Of a stretch of 64,000 bases of DNA, positions 25,260 to 38,294 are shown piece by piece. Position 1 is the first letter of the stretch, and the number at the start of each line of letters is the position of its first letter. The DNA comes from Crotophaga sulcirostris (lineage: Eukaryota > Chordata > Aves > Cuculiformes > Crotophagidae), in the NCBI GenBank assembly GCA_013397455.1, contig VYZB01000120.1, forward strand, positions 28,623-92,622, in the 5' to 3' direction. Position numbers and translations under genes: made by a program. The notes below the pieces were generated by a model that was not told the origin of the DNA, searched no databases, and worked only from the letters and a program-made list of their open reading frames with translations.

Positions 25260-25520
25260 TTATAGAAATAATGGTATATCTAAACAAACGTCCCCCTTTC
25301 TTGACAATTAAAACAATTATAGCATAATTAGGCCTATTTCAAAGTTTTCTTAAGTAATTTGACATGCCAACCATTTACATTTCAGGTTTTTATTGGCTGA
25401 AAAGTCAGTCGTGAAACACAAACACACCTGTCAGCAATTAAAAAGGAAGAAATAGAGAACTGTTCAGGAAATAATATCTGTGCTAATTAAAAACACTAGT
25501 TAAAAGCTTCCTGTTTGTTC
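25260..25520. promoter_or_regulatory. Candidate noncoding regulatory block in intron 3
   Basis: This stretch is AT-rich but complex, with several homeodomain-core AATTA/TAATT sites (near 25309, 25327, 25436 and 25484) and a CACACCTGTCAGC segment near 25424 that contains an E-box (CACCTG). There is no repeat signature and no open frame of note. The combination resembles vertebrate conserved noncoding elements, but conservation cannot be tested here. Confidence 0.25.
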
Positions 25521-25959
25521 CTTCAGTTGCCCCAAGGAGTGACCTTCCCCCCAACCCACTTTTTCATGTCGCTAACATGGTTTCCCCATCTCCTGCTTCC
25601 AATGCACGTAGCTAAGGCTCATGGACAGAGACAGTCATTTTGCTTGTTAGGATAATGAGAGAAGAGTCAGATACTTATGCTTCTATTTTTGCTAATACAC
25701 TCTCACATCAGTATTGGTTCTTCACTGACCATGGGAGAAATAGTTTCGTTTTACTTTAAGAATGTAAGTTGCTCCACATATGCTTTTTGTATAGCACATC
25801 CTACACACATTTAAATGGATGCATTTCCCAATCATCTAAGCCAAGCAGCAACATTATATGGTATTTGCAGCCTTCCTCATAATTCAGAGTCATTCATCTT
25901 TATGCCTGCAAACTTGGCCCAAAGCTTCAGTCAACAGCTACTGTGTTGTTGGTACTCAC

Positions 25960-26148
25960 CCATCTTATTTCTTCAACATTTTCAACCTTTGGCAGCATCA
26001 TGCTTGAAGGAAGGGTCTTGGACTGCAAAAGCACCTCTAGATCTTCTTCTGCAAGACCGCTGGATACGGAGTTTATCCTAACACACTTTTCGGCATGGCC
26101 GAAATCAAACTCTTCAAGGGTTTTCACAACTGTCAGTCTTGCTTCTCT
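25960..26148 (-). CDS. CLYBL: CLYBL exon 3 (citramalyl-CoA lyase, N-terminal half)
   Basis: The exon encodes 63 residues in one open frame: it starts Arg-Glu-Ala-Arg, continues LTVVKTLEEFDFGHAEKCVR, then INSVSSGLAEEDLEVLLQSK, and ends LPKVENVEEIRW. It includes the family's Cys-Val-Arg-(Ile/Val)-Asn motif, whose Arg is a substrate-binding residue in CitE-type lyases, and the conserved Pro-Lys-Val-Glu segment. The donor is consensus (TGG followed by GTGAGT), with phase 0. The upstream acceptor is either ATCGTAG (start 26148, as given) or the AG two bases further in (start 26146). The phase of the missing exon 2 would decide. A CTTTTTTTTT-type pyrimidine tract lies about 35 bases upstream. Confidence 0.96.
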
Positions 26149-26639
26149 CTACGATAGGCATGTAAAGGTACAAGAAAAAAAAAGAAAGTTTGTTTACTAT
26201 TGACAAAAAAGTGCACGGAGCAGAAAACTTCTTGAAATTACGTGAGGCAAACAATAGACAGACAGTATATTGGTGTCCCAAAAATGTCTGTCACTCCTGG
26301 ACTTCTATTGAAGCAATCATTACCAGTACCTTGCAATTTTACCTTCTTCGATTCTTTATAACTACACCACCACTTGTAGAAAACACGACTTTTTTGTCCA
26401 TTAGTACTGAATATATCTAACAAACACAAATCTTTATACTCACGACAATGTGTTTCACTGCCCATCTGCACTCACAAAAATGGCATGTTAATAAATTTGC
26501 ATAAACCAATTCATTTTTGTAATACATCTCTATATTGCCTGTGCTAAACCAGCATGAATGGCAGTAAGCACAGATGTACACGCACTTTGTTGATTTGCTA
26601 TATCAATCTTCCTTTTCTCCACGTATCCAAAGTGTATTA

Positions 26640-27120
26640 AAGCATGTAGCAGAGTTCACAGCTCGCATGTGAAAACAATGCCAAAATAACTTGATTTTTC
26701 TTGAACCACGTAAAAAGCTTTTTTGTGCTGGCACAAAATAAATCTCCAAAGACACGCGCTTCCTGTGGCCTTTTGCTATTTTTGTGAATGTAAATTTACA
26801 AATCTGTTTAACAGTTGATTTGCATGAAGAAAACTTGCATGCTTTCCTGAAATGAAATGGGTTTCTGGCCTGGAGAAGAAGAGGAGAGGGGAAAGGAGTG
26901 TGCCGGGTTCCTTGTTCCTGCCAACTGCAGTTTCAACCCCAAATTCCTTCCACTCACCAACAGCCCCTAACAAATTTGCATTGTCGAAATGCACACTTAT
27001 CAAAAGTAATTTCATTTGTGAAGAGCTTTTATGGGGCTAATAAAACTTTAAAGCTCCCGACTCATGGAGGCTCAGGAACGACTTTAACAATATGCAGTCG
27101 CTGAATAGAGATGCTTTTCA
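26640..27120. promoter_or_regulatory. Candidate noncoding regulatory block next to exon 3
   Basis: This is about 480 bases of complex sequence lying upstream of exon 3 in transcription order. It contains octamer-like sites (ATTTGCATGA near 26818, ATTTGCAT near 26973), AACCACGT near 26704 and a TTTATGGGGCTAATAAAACTT segment near 27027. It has no repeat signature and no credible coding frame. The look is that of a conserved noncoding element. The evidence is composition only. Confidence 0.28.
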
Positions 27121-29539
27121 AGAAAACAGGCAAACTCAAGGAGAAAAAAGAAATCATCAAAGTTAATATCCAGGTTAATACCAATCAGTGAGACAGCACA
27201 TGACAGTAGATTTAAACCAGACGGATGCAAATCTCTGCCGGCGAGAGGGGCAGAGGCGGTTTCCCAATGTGGTCTGAGTTAAACAGTGTGAGGGAACAGT
27301 AGCTTACAGTTGTCAGGTCCGATCAGAACAGGGTTTCCCAAGCCAGTTTAAGACAGCTCTACAGTGTACTGATTTACAGTGCTGGGACCCCCAATAATTA
27401 GGGTAAGTTTAGAGAAAAGCAGCTGATGGCTCTAACTGGTTAAAAGGAAGGAATAATGAAGCAGAAAGTTAATGAAATCTGAAGCAAGCAGCCTTCACCT
27501 TGGGGCTACTAGCTGTACTTCTCCAAAGGTTGGGAGCATATGCCTGATAATCGGACAGACGGGAACAAGGCGTACGTGTATGCATCCCTGTGTTGCGATC
27601 AAGGGGCACGTTCAGAGGCAATCTCTGGAAAATACAACCCGAAATGTTCGGACTGCTGTGAATGGACTCTGACTGGGGCCATTAGGAAAGCCACACAAAG
27701 ATGCATGCAGTTTACTACAAACACGTCCAGCTGGAAGACAGCTCCAGTGCACAGCCGCCTGAAATAGTCCTTACGAATTAGGTAAACCAAACCATATGAT
27801 GCCATTACCGGGTAATACAAATCCCCTACGTTTTCCTTCTCTGACCAGGGGTAATGGGTTTCTAGGGTTGGACTGAAAGTTTCTGGATATGAAGCAGAAG
27901 GGTAGCTTAAAAACACGCTCCAAACCAATTTATGCTTTTAATTAAAGTCAGATTATCACTGTTTCAGCACACGGTGATCCAATTTGCAAAAGAAAGATCT
28001 CCCCGAATTATCCACTAAGGCAGCAACCAATTCCAACTGAAGGCACATCTCTAGCAAACTTACAGCCTAATTCACAATGATTTTTTTCAGATTATAATAA
28101 TGAGCAGTAGACTGTCTCATTAGCTATTTTTCTCCTCAGGCTGCAAACTCCCTTCCCAAAAAAGACAGATCATGTCTTTCTAGGTATATTTCCATACAAA
28201 GCACTTATTAACAGGCTGTTGCTGTTATCAATTTACATAAACTAAATGTGCAGCCCTCTGGTACGTATCCCAAAAATAACCAACAACTTCACTGAATTTA
28301 TACCAACCAACAAACATGGGGAGGGGGTTGTTGTTTTTTCCCATATTTTAATAGAAAATATGTTGCTATGTTAGTTAACACACCCATGCCATCTGTTGGG
28401 TTGAAAATTGATGCATTTGCTTAGAACCACTACGTTTTAGATCTGTCTGCCCAGATACCCCAGGAATGGAAATGTTTCCCTTCCATGATAAATACTTCTT
28501 GTCACTATAGTTTCCACATCAGGATTTAATTTATGTTTTTAATTGTGGGACAAACCGAGAGGACCTTGTGGGCAAAGTCAGAGCTTGTGAGAAGTTTGAC
28601 TTGGTGTCTACCCTCCCCACAACAGAGAAAATCCTGCTGATGTTAGTGGGGTATATCAGGTCCCCACTCAGGCTGCCAATAAAACATTTCATGGGCAATA
28701 AAAAAATGTACTAAAAACTCTGACTAAATATACAAAAAACACGGAGGAGAGGAAGAGTCCTTTCTGCCTCATTATGCAGTGAAATGTAAATGCTATTCTT
28801 ATTATGGGATCCATGCAAAAGCTAAAACTTTAAGCTAGGTAAACTACTTTAACATTGTAACAGTAAAGAAAAAAAGTAGTACTTGATACTATACTGTCTT
28901 TATAGCAGTAGACGCAAGAATAAACATGTTTTATAAACATTGTGTAAAGTCCCTGCCAAGAATGGTCCAACTAGAATTTTTAAAGAACGGTGAATGCAAG
29001 TATTTACCCTGGTTTTCACATGAGAACTACAACATCGGATAACACTCTGTCATCAATGAATATCTGACAAAGGAATAAACCTGATTGTAGGTAGCTTAGG
29101 ATGATGATATTCCCACTGGGTCCCTCCCATAGGGTTTGGTTCTTTATCAAGTTGAACAAGACAGAAAGACAACAGAAAGCTTCATGGTGAATGGTGATAT
29201 AAAAATATGCTAAGTTTTCAACTCATGATGGAAAACACATCGGAAAAAAACATTGGTAAGGGTGGTTACTTTAGCATCTCTTCTGTTTGACTCTGAGGAG
29301 GACACAGGAAGATGTTTATTGCCATGTACAGCTATGCCAACTGGAGAAGATAAAGGTTTCAGTGACGCAGCATCACTGACAAATCCACCACCACGCAGCC
29401 ACACAGATACTGAAATTAAAGATGGGAATATGTGTGTTGCTGGCTCGATTGGCACCCATTAAACCTAATAACTAACCATCCTCACGAGTTCCTAGTTCTG
29501 AATTATCAAATCTGCAAAGAAAACAACATCCGTCCACTT

Positions 29540-29780
29540 TTACACTCCAGTGGAAGAGGTGGTCCCTCGCGGCAGGGCTGCGCAGTCTCGCCATCTGGAG
29601 AATAAATCGAGTGTGAAGTACAGTATAGTTTGGGACCAAGCTCCGTGGCGGCAGCCCAGCAGTTAGTTCATTAGTCCCAAACTTGCGGGGATTAGTGCGG
29701 TATCAGCTCTACTGTCGGATGGGATCAGGCAGGCAGAGCGCGAGACTCAGGGAAGGGGGTGGTGGTGAAGAAGGAGCCCC
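29540..29780. promoter_or_regulatory. CpG-richer block with OTX-like site
   Basis: A local rise in CpG content (29565-29600, 29640-29760) includes GGGGATTAG at 29678-29686, whose reverse strand reads CTAATCC, the core bound by OTX/PITX homeodomains. No open frame or repeat explains it. It is too small and too sparse to call a CpG island. Confidence 0.25.
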
Positions 29781-32163
29781 TCAGGCTTATTTCTAAAACT
29801 ACATAGTATAAGCACACCTAAATAGTAGCCTTTGGCAACAGTATTATCATAGTCTGCTATCAGCTGAATCAGTACCTTTCCTTCTTTTCTTTTGTATTTT
29901 CCCCCCCTTTTTTTCTATAAGTTATATGTCAAGACCCAGAAATTTCCACTTAAAACCAGAAGGGATTCCACAGAGTTGGAAGCTCAGCCACTCACTCACT
30001 CTGGACATAGCATTAATACAGCAGTAATGAAGCAAAGATGGTCATCTTAACAGAATTTTGGGGACTGCAACAGCAGATGGAAAAATTACGTTATCTTCTT
30101 TCTTTTCAAATTGGTACAATACAACACAAACCAGTTTTCCAGCCCTGTGATTTCTAAACCTGCCTCATTTGGGGGACAAAATCTCTGTTTTGCTTTATCT
30201 TTCTCACCTAGTCTTGCCCCCCTTCTTTTTTTTTTCTCAGGATCTTCAGGTCTTAACATAAAGACAGCGGGTATACTTAAAGATATGTTTATGTATGGAT
30301 CTCATCCTGTTAACATCTTGTGGCAATAATTCTTCATATGGAAATGTAAATATATGATGTGCTAAAATGGCAGGCCAGAATCTATCAACCTCATTGCCAT
30401 AATAAGTTTGCATGCTTCCAATGGTAGAAGAAAAATTAATTACTATAATCACAATTCAAGTTATTCTTTGTGACAGGTCAGACATGGTAAAAACATACAA
30501 TTATGTGTTAATGTTACTTCCCTGGAGCGGTTTGTTTACAGGACTTGACATTGCTGAATCTTTTGTCACTTATATTAGTGCATAACCTACGAATGCATCT
30601 TTCAAATAAGGTTCTGCAAAAGTGCATGCATTATACACCCTCAGCACTTTTTTTTTGAAAAACTGAGTTTCTACAGAGGGAAAGCCTGATATTTTTTACA
30701 TGCTTCATCTCTATCAGTGATGTCATACAGAATAGCACTCCATTAAGTTTCAAATTCACAAATGGGATTGGCAAGAGAAAAGACAAATTACATTTGTTTT
30801 TAAGGAAACAAAGAGAAGCGTAACTGTGGAGCAGAGTGTTTCTGAGAACAGGAGATGCCTGGTTCATGAGACCTGCCTTCTCCTTTATATGCATCAGATA
30901 CTTGTGAGAATAAATCTTCAAAATGGCAAATACTTATTTCTAGTTAGCCTTGTTACACATAAAAGCTGCTGTAAAATACGCATACATCACAAAGCCCTCA
31001 GGAAGCTGTTATTAAATAATTTCTTTTCGTTACCTTTGAGCAGATCATCAGTTGAGGAGTTTTTAAAGACTCAGGAAGTTTTAAAACACATTTTCTTTTG
31101 GTTCAACAGGGAACATGTCAAACCCACCATGTAATCCTAAAGGAAAGAAGGGACAGGAGTGGGGAGAAGGAGGGAGAATAGGGCTTCCATTGCTTATGTC
31201 AGTGTTTCTCCTCTGCAGTTTAGGCAAATGCATGTTTTGGAGCACTGCAAGATTCTGCTTTTTCCACTACTCTTCCCTGAAATTGTTGAATTATTTCTTT
31301 AATTTGGTCTATTCAAGCCTTTTCTTTTTATATACCAACCTTTTCAATTTTCTGAAAGAGAGATTCATCATGACATAATGAGTCATCTAACTCTGTGCAT
31401 CTCTAGCATCTGCTGCTTTTCTCTGCTCTGCTAATTGTCTTTACACACAGTACATGGTCTAGCAACACTAAAATGAAGCAAACTTTGGTGGCCAGTATTA
31501 TGAACTAAGATGCAATTCAACTATGCTGTGCTGAGGAATCTTGATTTCTTTGCCTATTTTCCTACAAGTTTTTGTTAAGTTCTAGGAACCTATCAGGGCA
31601 CCTATCAACAATACTTATCCTGTGTTTTTAAATTACAAGATCTCTTAAAGCTGTTTATGAATAGCTGGGAGCGGCTTGCTGCCATGTAAGCTTAGCAAGC
31701 CTCTCCCTCCAACTACTAGCGTGGCCAAAGTGGATGCTGAAGATACTAGGTGAGGTCTATCCAACCTCATCAGAGCTGGACAATTTCCAAATCTGATGAT
31801 CAGGTGATGGCCTGGCTTGAGATGCTGTGAACGTGGAGAACCAGATAAGAAGAAGCTAAAGTGCGCCCAGCCAGCAGTCCAGGATCCAGCCAGGGCTCAT
31901 GAAGCACCAAAAAGCTTTAATGGTGCTCAGCTATGTAAGCACAATGCTTCTGCTGAGCTGGGGTATCTGAGGATGTGTATATTAGTGTAATCTTGCTATC
32001 TTGCCAACATTGTCAGAAGTTGTGTTTAAGATACTTTGCTGACTCGCATGCATCTCATATTTAAAGAAAGGCCAGTAGGCTTCTAGAATGAATTGGCACA
32101 TAGACGTATTCACATAATATGAGGACTTAGCAGAAATATCTCTGTAACAAAAATAATACAGCA

Positions 32164-32181
32164 TGTGTGTGTGTGTGTGTA
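32164..32181 (+). repeat. TG dinucleotide microsatellite
   Basis: A perfect TG run of about eight units passes into ATACATA. It is a short microsatellite in intronic sequence. Confidence 0.85.
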
Positions 32182-32908
32182 TACATAAACAGAGACGGGT
32201 TTATACCTTAAGATTATGTGTACAGAAATATTTCAAAAGGTTTTTTAATTGCAGTATTATATACAACAGCTTTAATAAAAGAAAAATTTGTTTATGTACG
32301 TAGGCAGCTATTCTTCTGTCTGCCAACTTTTATAAACACTTACAAAAGAGATGTAAACAACCTTTCAATTAAGACAAATCGAGCTAACACTAATTTAAGC
32401 TGGCTGCAAGATGTAGTCTCTTTACTTTTTTCCTGGCTTTCTGAGGATGCTTTTGGTTTTGTGACAGATTAGCATCACAACTGAAAATTCTTTAGAAGTA
32501 TTAGTGTTAATTAGTCTTCCTGGACAGTCTGAATGAGCTGCTGCACGATGGGGTGAGACCACAAAATATTCAACCTGATGTATCAATTTAACAAAACAAA
32601 AAAAAAAGTGCTATACATTTCTTTCAGCCAGCACATGAACTGAGCTGTATGTTATAATTATTTTTTTATTTAAAAATGCTCTAGTTAAGGGTATAATGTA
32701 ACAAATTATTATGGAAAATTGTACATTTAGGCATCCATTTTTTATTTTTATAATGTATCTTTTTGTTAATGCTGATCGTGAAATACATTGCTGTTGGTCA
32801 AAAGTACATCTGCTTTAGCAAACTATCAATCCTCGTTCAGCAGCTGATTTCAGGTGTGGTGATTCTAAGGCAGACGTGGCCCATATGTTTTGAGATAGGC
32901 AAATGGGT

Positions 32909-32943
32909 ACCATCAGAAGCACCGGGCACCATCAGAAGCACCG
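32909..32943 (+). repeat. 16-bp direct duplication
   Basis: ACCATCAGAAGCACCG occurs at 32909-32924 and again at 32928-32943, three bases apart. It looks like a recent local duplication and sits about 40 bases before another one. Confidence 0.9.
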
Positions 32944-32980
32944 TTTAATTACTGCCTCAATTATTTAATAAATTATTTTT

Positions 32981-33023
32981 AAAAAAATAATTAAAGCCAA
33001 ANAAAAAAATAATTAAAGCCAAA
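32981..33023 (+). repeat. Tandem duplication containing an ambiguous base
   Basis: A unit of about 21 bases, an A run followed by TAATTAAAGCCAAA, appears twice in succession. The only unresolved base (N) of the window lies at 33002, at the junction of the two copies. It is either a genuine short tandem duplication or an assembly/consensus artefact from overlapping reads. Confidence 0.85.
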
Positions 33024-36000
33024 CAAGGCAAATGTTAAACAGTGTGGAAAGTTAAAAGCAAGTTAAAGGCAAATAAAAGCTTATAAGAAAGAAAACAACT
33101 GGCCAGAGGCCTACGCCTGCTTGTACCGAAGGAGCCAGCATCTGCCCCAAGCTGCTCAGAAGCTCCTAGGAATGAAGAAGGCATTAAGAAAAATCAGGTC
33201 AGCTGTGCCATGGTTTCCTTCATCCTTCCTCTTTCTGGAAGAAACTTTTCCTAGTTTCCCTGCAGTCTCAATAAAAACTAGGTGTTTCAAAGAGAAAACT
33301 TGGAACGACTGTGCATGTTTTTTTCTACTGTGCAAATACTGATTTACAGATCTTACCTCACTTTCCATAAAATGCTTTATCTGCATTGGTAAATTAGCAA
33401 ATTAATATTGTGTAACGTGATCAAAATCCCACAGAATTCCCCAAGTCCAAGTGTTTACAGGTCATGCCCACAATAAAACTGTATTTGTGCAAGAAAGCTC
33501 TCATGTTGTCCTTTTCAGCTTACATTTTAAAGTTAAATGGTGCCACATTGTAGATGCATGTGCTTCTGTGCAACAGGTTTAGCACAGGCTTTATGACACC
33601 AGCTGGTCACTCAGTTGTCATACACTGAGCGGGGCACTCCCAAGAAGTCCTCCCACTGGGTGGGGTCCTGCTCTACCTAGAGAAGGACTTAAACCTTCTC
33701 ACATCTAATGGGCAGCTTTTTAAAGCAGAGATTATCTCATACTGTTCTGCGCTCACTTGCGAGGTCATGTCATTTGTCTCAGTTGCTGTTTAGGGACCCT
33801 CTGAGAAAACCCATACCATCAGACAACTTAGCTCCCAGCTTCACCTAAAGATCTTGGGCTCTACCTGCCCACAAGGCACAACCACTTATTTACCTCCTTT
33901 GAGGGAGTGAATAATCTATTTCCTCCAAACCAAAACATGGGTGTGGTTTTAGAGACGGATTTCTCCAGGTATCATGATCAAAGGTCAGGACTGCACCAAG
34001 TTCAGCTGCCTCCACCCTGCTCAGTCCTGTGACACTGCTCCAGCAAGGCCTATGCACCTTCAAACACTCAGAGGTTCCATCTTGCCACGGCCCGGGTCAC
34101 GCAACCCATATCCTCAGCTAAAGGATAACACCCCCTCCATGCTGATATGGCACGCTGCTCATATTATTTCAGCTGCTGGAACTGAAGAAAAAACACCCCG
34201 AAAAAAACAATCATCCTGTAGGTCCATGAAAGCCCCACTCTGTGTCACAGGGAAACCCAGATCACGTGCTACGCATCTGTAATGGCAGTCAGCCTGCTCT
34301 AGAGGTTTGCCCCATGCAATGGGGACATGAGCCACTCTGCCCCACTAGGTGAAGGCACCAAGGATCTCTCCTTGGATCAGATGCACTTAGCACGATAGAA
34401 GTAGCCTATAATTGCAGTAATTACTTCCATGGGAGAATGTTAGGAGAGCATGAATGTAATTTTTGATGTTTTTAAGTTTAGAAGCTTGAAAGAAGTAGAT
34501 GCCAGGAGCACTGAATAGATAGCTCTCCATGGGGAAGTACAACACAGGAAACTTTGATCTAACAAACTTGTGCTAAATTGACACAACTCTTGCCTTTCTG
34601 CAAAGCAAACTTGTTTTATACATATATTTCTCAGTCATTGCTTACCTTAACAAAGACCCACCTCACTATGCTGGATTTTGCCAGAAATCCTTCTTCCTTC
34701 TCTACAAGATGGGCTACCTTCTGACAGAGATCCCACTTGGATGGGTGCCTGGGGTGAGTCAAAGAACCCAAACATCCTGCTCTGCTCCAAATGCAGGTTT
34801 TAGCACCTCCTGTAGGCAACATGCTCTCAGATGTTGCTAATGACATGACGAGGCCCATTACAGCTAGCTGTTCCTTCTTGGCGGAGTCCCTGAAGAATGG
34901 GCAACAGTACAAAAGCAACTGCACCACTTTCTTTCCACCCCCACACCCCTGAAGTGGGAGAAGGGAAACAGTACCAGAATGCCATGTCCTGCATGTCCCT
35001 GCATCAGCAGTGATTAACCGAGGCAGAGACTGAGCCCTCATATAAAATAAGATCAGCTCTATGACTCATGTACTCATGGCAAGGAGTAAGGTCCTTTTAG
35101 AAATTACTTCACTTGCTTTCTGTAGTCTCAACCAAATTTGACGATGTGAATTTTTCCCTCCCTAGACCTATGATCAGTATTAAAGGATCTGAGATTTCTT
35201 CTCGAGTTTGTAAGGGAGACCTGAGGACATGGAGATTTTCTAGGTCAAATCTCCCCTTTGCCAATCCTATAGCTGTAGTATAGTACTTGTACATCACTGA
35301 CAGATGAAGAAATCTTAATTGTTTATTGGTGTTCTTCAAAACCTTTTTAAATTCCTCATTTAGATATTCCTGACTGCAGTGGAACAATTTACTGGGACTT
35401 CTGACATTTCTTTCCCTAAGCTTTTCTCCAACTGTATTTTTTTTTGACAAAATAAATTATTTTTAAATAATTGAGAAAGTGCTCCTTAGGGGCTTCTGGA
35501 ATACCTGCTCAGTTTAAAGTAAGATTGGTGTTTATTCCCTAATAAATGGGTAAGATAAATCATCGTATGTTTATTTCTGCAAGATCCAAGCAGTTCCTAC
35601 ACTCTCCTGCTTATTCGTATTCCATGCCCTACTTTTTCCTCATGCAAGCATTTCCAATGCAACTGTTCCTTGAGTCAAGATGCAAAATGGATCACTGAAA
35701 CAATCATATTAGAAAAAACTCAACCTTATTTTATTTCTGGGTGGAAGAATAGGATTTTTTTTTACTTCAGACCATTTCAGTAGTCCCATTTACAGCATGG
35801 CCATATAAACAACCGCATCACTGCAAAAACGGCACTTGCAAAGGATGACAACAAAAAGCTATGAAGTGCATTATGGAAAGAGGATCTTCTTGAGCTGTTT
35901 TTGTGTTTTCCACCAGAGGCAACCATCTAAGCACCCATCATTTCACTTGTTTTGTGCTAATGAGGAGGGTAGTAGGTAGGACTCAAGCAAAACTCAACAA

Positions 36001-37600
36001 CCATCACTATAAGCCCCCATTCTTACGTTCGTACGTATTTATTCATACCACTACCTCAGCTTAACTGACCGGGGCACCAGGAAGCTGGGCAGCTTGTTAA
36101 ATCTTCAATTATGTAACCAACACAACTTTTGCCTTTATTTAAGTTACTCCCTTCATAACATTTTCCCAGGCCTGAACATGCGGACTCCTTCACCTGTGTC
36201 TCCATCGTCTGCTCTTAGAAGTCCATATCCAGCATGGATTTCATCCACTTCAAGCAGTCTTTCAGGCTTTGAGCTCAAATTCTTTATTTCTGGCTTATTG
36301 GGTATTTTCTCTCACTTTGCTGGGGGCAGCCTGGACTGATTTAACTACTTTGAAATTAGTTGACACCAATAACATTAAGTTGATGCAAAGCTTTGGCATG
36401 CATCTGTTCGCCAAAATGCTGCTAGCAGTATAATTTATTTTCCTGTGTGAATGAACTTCATGGACAATCAGGATTTTACAGCAGTATAATTGCATTCACA
36501 CAGCACTGCTGCTTGGTTTTTATTATATTAATTTTAAAACAAGAGTGATAAAATGGAATTCAGTATTTACAAGTTTGACACCCATTAAATTGCCATTTTG
36601 CTCACATTTCTTTTCCTCACATTTTTTGACCAACTTGCTTTACTGTTGTACAACTGTCTGGACTAAATATGCATCATATTTAGCAATTTTTTTGTCCCTT
36701 TGACTTGATACGAATCTCCTACTTGATCTGAATGAAGCACTGGCAAATGACATAATGAAAACATGTCCTACTTAACTAACAAGTGCTTTTTAAGGGAAAC
36801 TGTTCTGCTTTACTTGCTAAACCTGTTTGCACTTTGTGATTGCCCCAGTAATGATGTGTTTTGTATTGAGACCAGACGGTAGTTTTTCCCTCAAAGTGCT
36901 CAGAGACATCTTTTCCAGACAGAATCCCCACTCCCATCACCTGCATCAGGTGCAGGTTAACCCTGATGGGACTTGGGTGATGCTCCCTCCCCTTTTCTTG
37001 GCAGTGGCAGCTCCCACCACTGCCAGCTTGCCACCAAGCATTGTGTCCATCTGGCAGCCACCTTTTCAGCCTCCGGAAGTTCCCTGGCTCCATTTGCTCA
37101 TTCCAGCTGGGCATCAAGGCATCACCCCTACCGATGTGTTTGTGATGTTTGTGCTGGTGTGTGGTTGTGCTGCTGGACTAGGCAGGTTGTTCATGTCCTT
37201 TGCTTGGGATGGGGCTGTGGTTAGCACAGTGCAAGGTGGTCCTCACACCGCTTGTCATGGTTTTGCTTTACATCTAGAGAACTTCACTTATTTTTTGAGG
37301 GCAAAACGCGCAGTGACATCAGTGCTATTTGGCTTTACCTGTCAGCAAGTTCCCTACCCATTTCTCTCCTCATTCTTTCATTTGGCATGCAATCATAAAT
37401 AAACTTCTTCTTTGGGGGCAGCAGATTTCTGCAGCAAGAAGTCTGTTGTCCCTCTCGAGCCCGCAGGACTGCTCCAATGTCTGAGGGTGCTGTACCAGGT
37501 ACAATAGTACAGAAAGCTGTTGTAAAGTGTGCATCTTACCAAAGTGTATTTCTTTTCTGGTTTCTCATTTGATCTATCACCTTCCCCATTGGGCTTCAGA

Positions 37601-38085
37601 TAGAGTCACAGTGTCACAGAATGGCTGAGGTTGGAAAAGATCTCTGGAGGTCACTTTGCCCAATCCCCTTGCTCAAGCAGGGACACCCAGAGCCAGTTGC
37701 CAGCACTGTGTCCAGATGTATTTGAATGCCTCTAAAGATGGAGACTCCACAGCCTCCCTGGATAACCTATGCAGTGCTCAGTCACCCTCACTGTTTTTCC
37801 TGCTGTTCAGGGAGAACCTCCTTGTGTTTCAGGTTGTACCATTGCCTCTGGTCCTGTCACTGGGCACCACTGAGAAGAGCCTGGCTCCTTTCTCTTTGCA
37901 GCCTCCCTTCAGGTATTTACAAACATTGATGAGCACCCTCCTGAGCCTTCTCCTCCCCAGGCTGAACAGTCCCAGCTCTCTCAACCTTTCCTCATAGGAG
38001 AGATGCTCCATTCCCTTCAATATCTTTGCAGCCCCTCACTGAACTCTCTTCAGTATCTGCATGGATCTCTTGTACTGAGACCTCA
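37601..38085 (-). mobile_element. CR1 LINE, 3' end fragment (antisense)
   Basis: On the plus strand the sequence reads CACAGAATGGCTGAGGTTGG and then GATCTCTGGAGGTCACTTTG. This is the reverse complement of the 3' end of chicken-repeat-1 non-LTR retrotransposons. Later landmarks, also antisense, are CAAGCAGGGACACCCAGAGC, the stretch around TGTCCAGATG, GAGAAGAGCCTGGCTCC and CTTCTCCTCCCCAGGCTGAA. The element is therefore on the minus strand, with its 3' terminus near 37601 and a 5'-truncated end near 38085, typical of CR1 insertion. It carries only 3' UTR-type sequence, so there is no coding potential. Plus-strand open frames across it are antisense artefacts. It is strong evidence for a sauropsid, most likely avian, genome. 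Confidence 0.93.
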
Positions 38086-38294
38086 AGTATTCTCTTCCAA
38101 ATTATTTGGAAGGTTTAGAAGTCCTTTCTGCTATTTGTCAGAAGTCTTTGAGAGTATAAAAATTGTCTACATATTTTTTTTTTTAAAAAAAAAGTTAAGG
38201 TCCATTTTTACAAAAATTACTGATGTTCAGCACTCCAGTTTATTTATTAACATTATTTACTAAAAAATTCCTATGTCCCTTCATGCTCTCAGCA

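Larger units (their letters stand above)
22427..25959 (-). other. CLYBL: CLYBL intron 3 (about 3.5 kb)
   Basis: This intron lies between a consensus GTGAGT donor after exon 3 and an AGTTTTAG acceptor before exon 4. It includes A/T homopolymer runs at about 22632-22647 and 24170-24181, a purine-rich run at about 24233-24300, a C/T-A/G palindrome at 23035-23061, and a complex AT-rich block at about 25260-25520. I recognise no gene. Confidence 0.85.
26149..37600 (-). other. CLYBL: CLYBL upstream intron, proximal part
   Basis: This is intron upstream of exon 3 on the minus strand. It is mostly AT-rich and has no exon I can recognise. It contains complex blocks at about 26640-27120 and 29540-29780, a TG microsatellite near 32.17 kb, and a small duplication with an ambiguous base near 33.0 kb. 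The two longest open frames (34631-35041 minus and 36827-37402 plus) carry no domain signatures and are treated as chance. Confidence 0.75.

Noticed and set aside
36827..37402. 191-codon plus-strand open frame
   Set aside because: No family resemblance and no supporting promoter or polyadenylation structure. It lies antisense to CLYBL in intronic DNA just beside a CR1 fragment.
37656..37997. 113-codon plus-strand open frame and overlapping frames
   Set aside because: They lie inside the antisense CR1 3' region, which is noncoding in either orientation.
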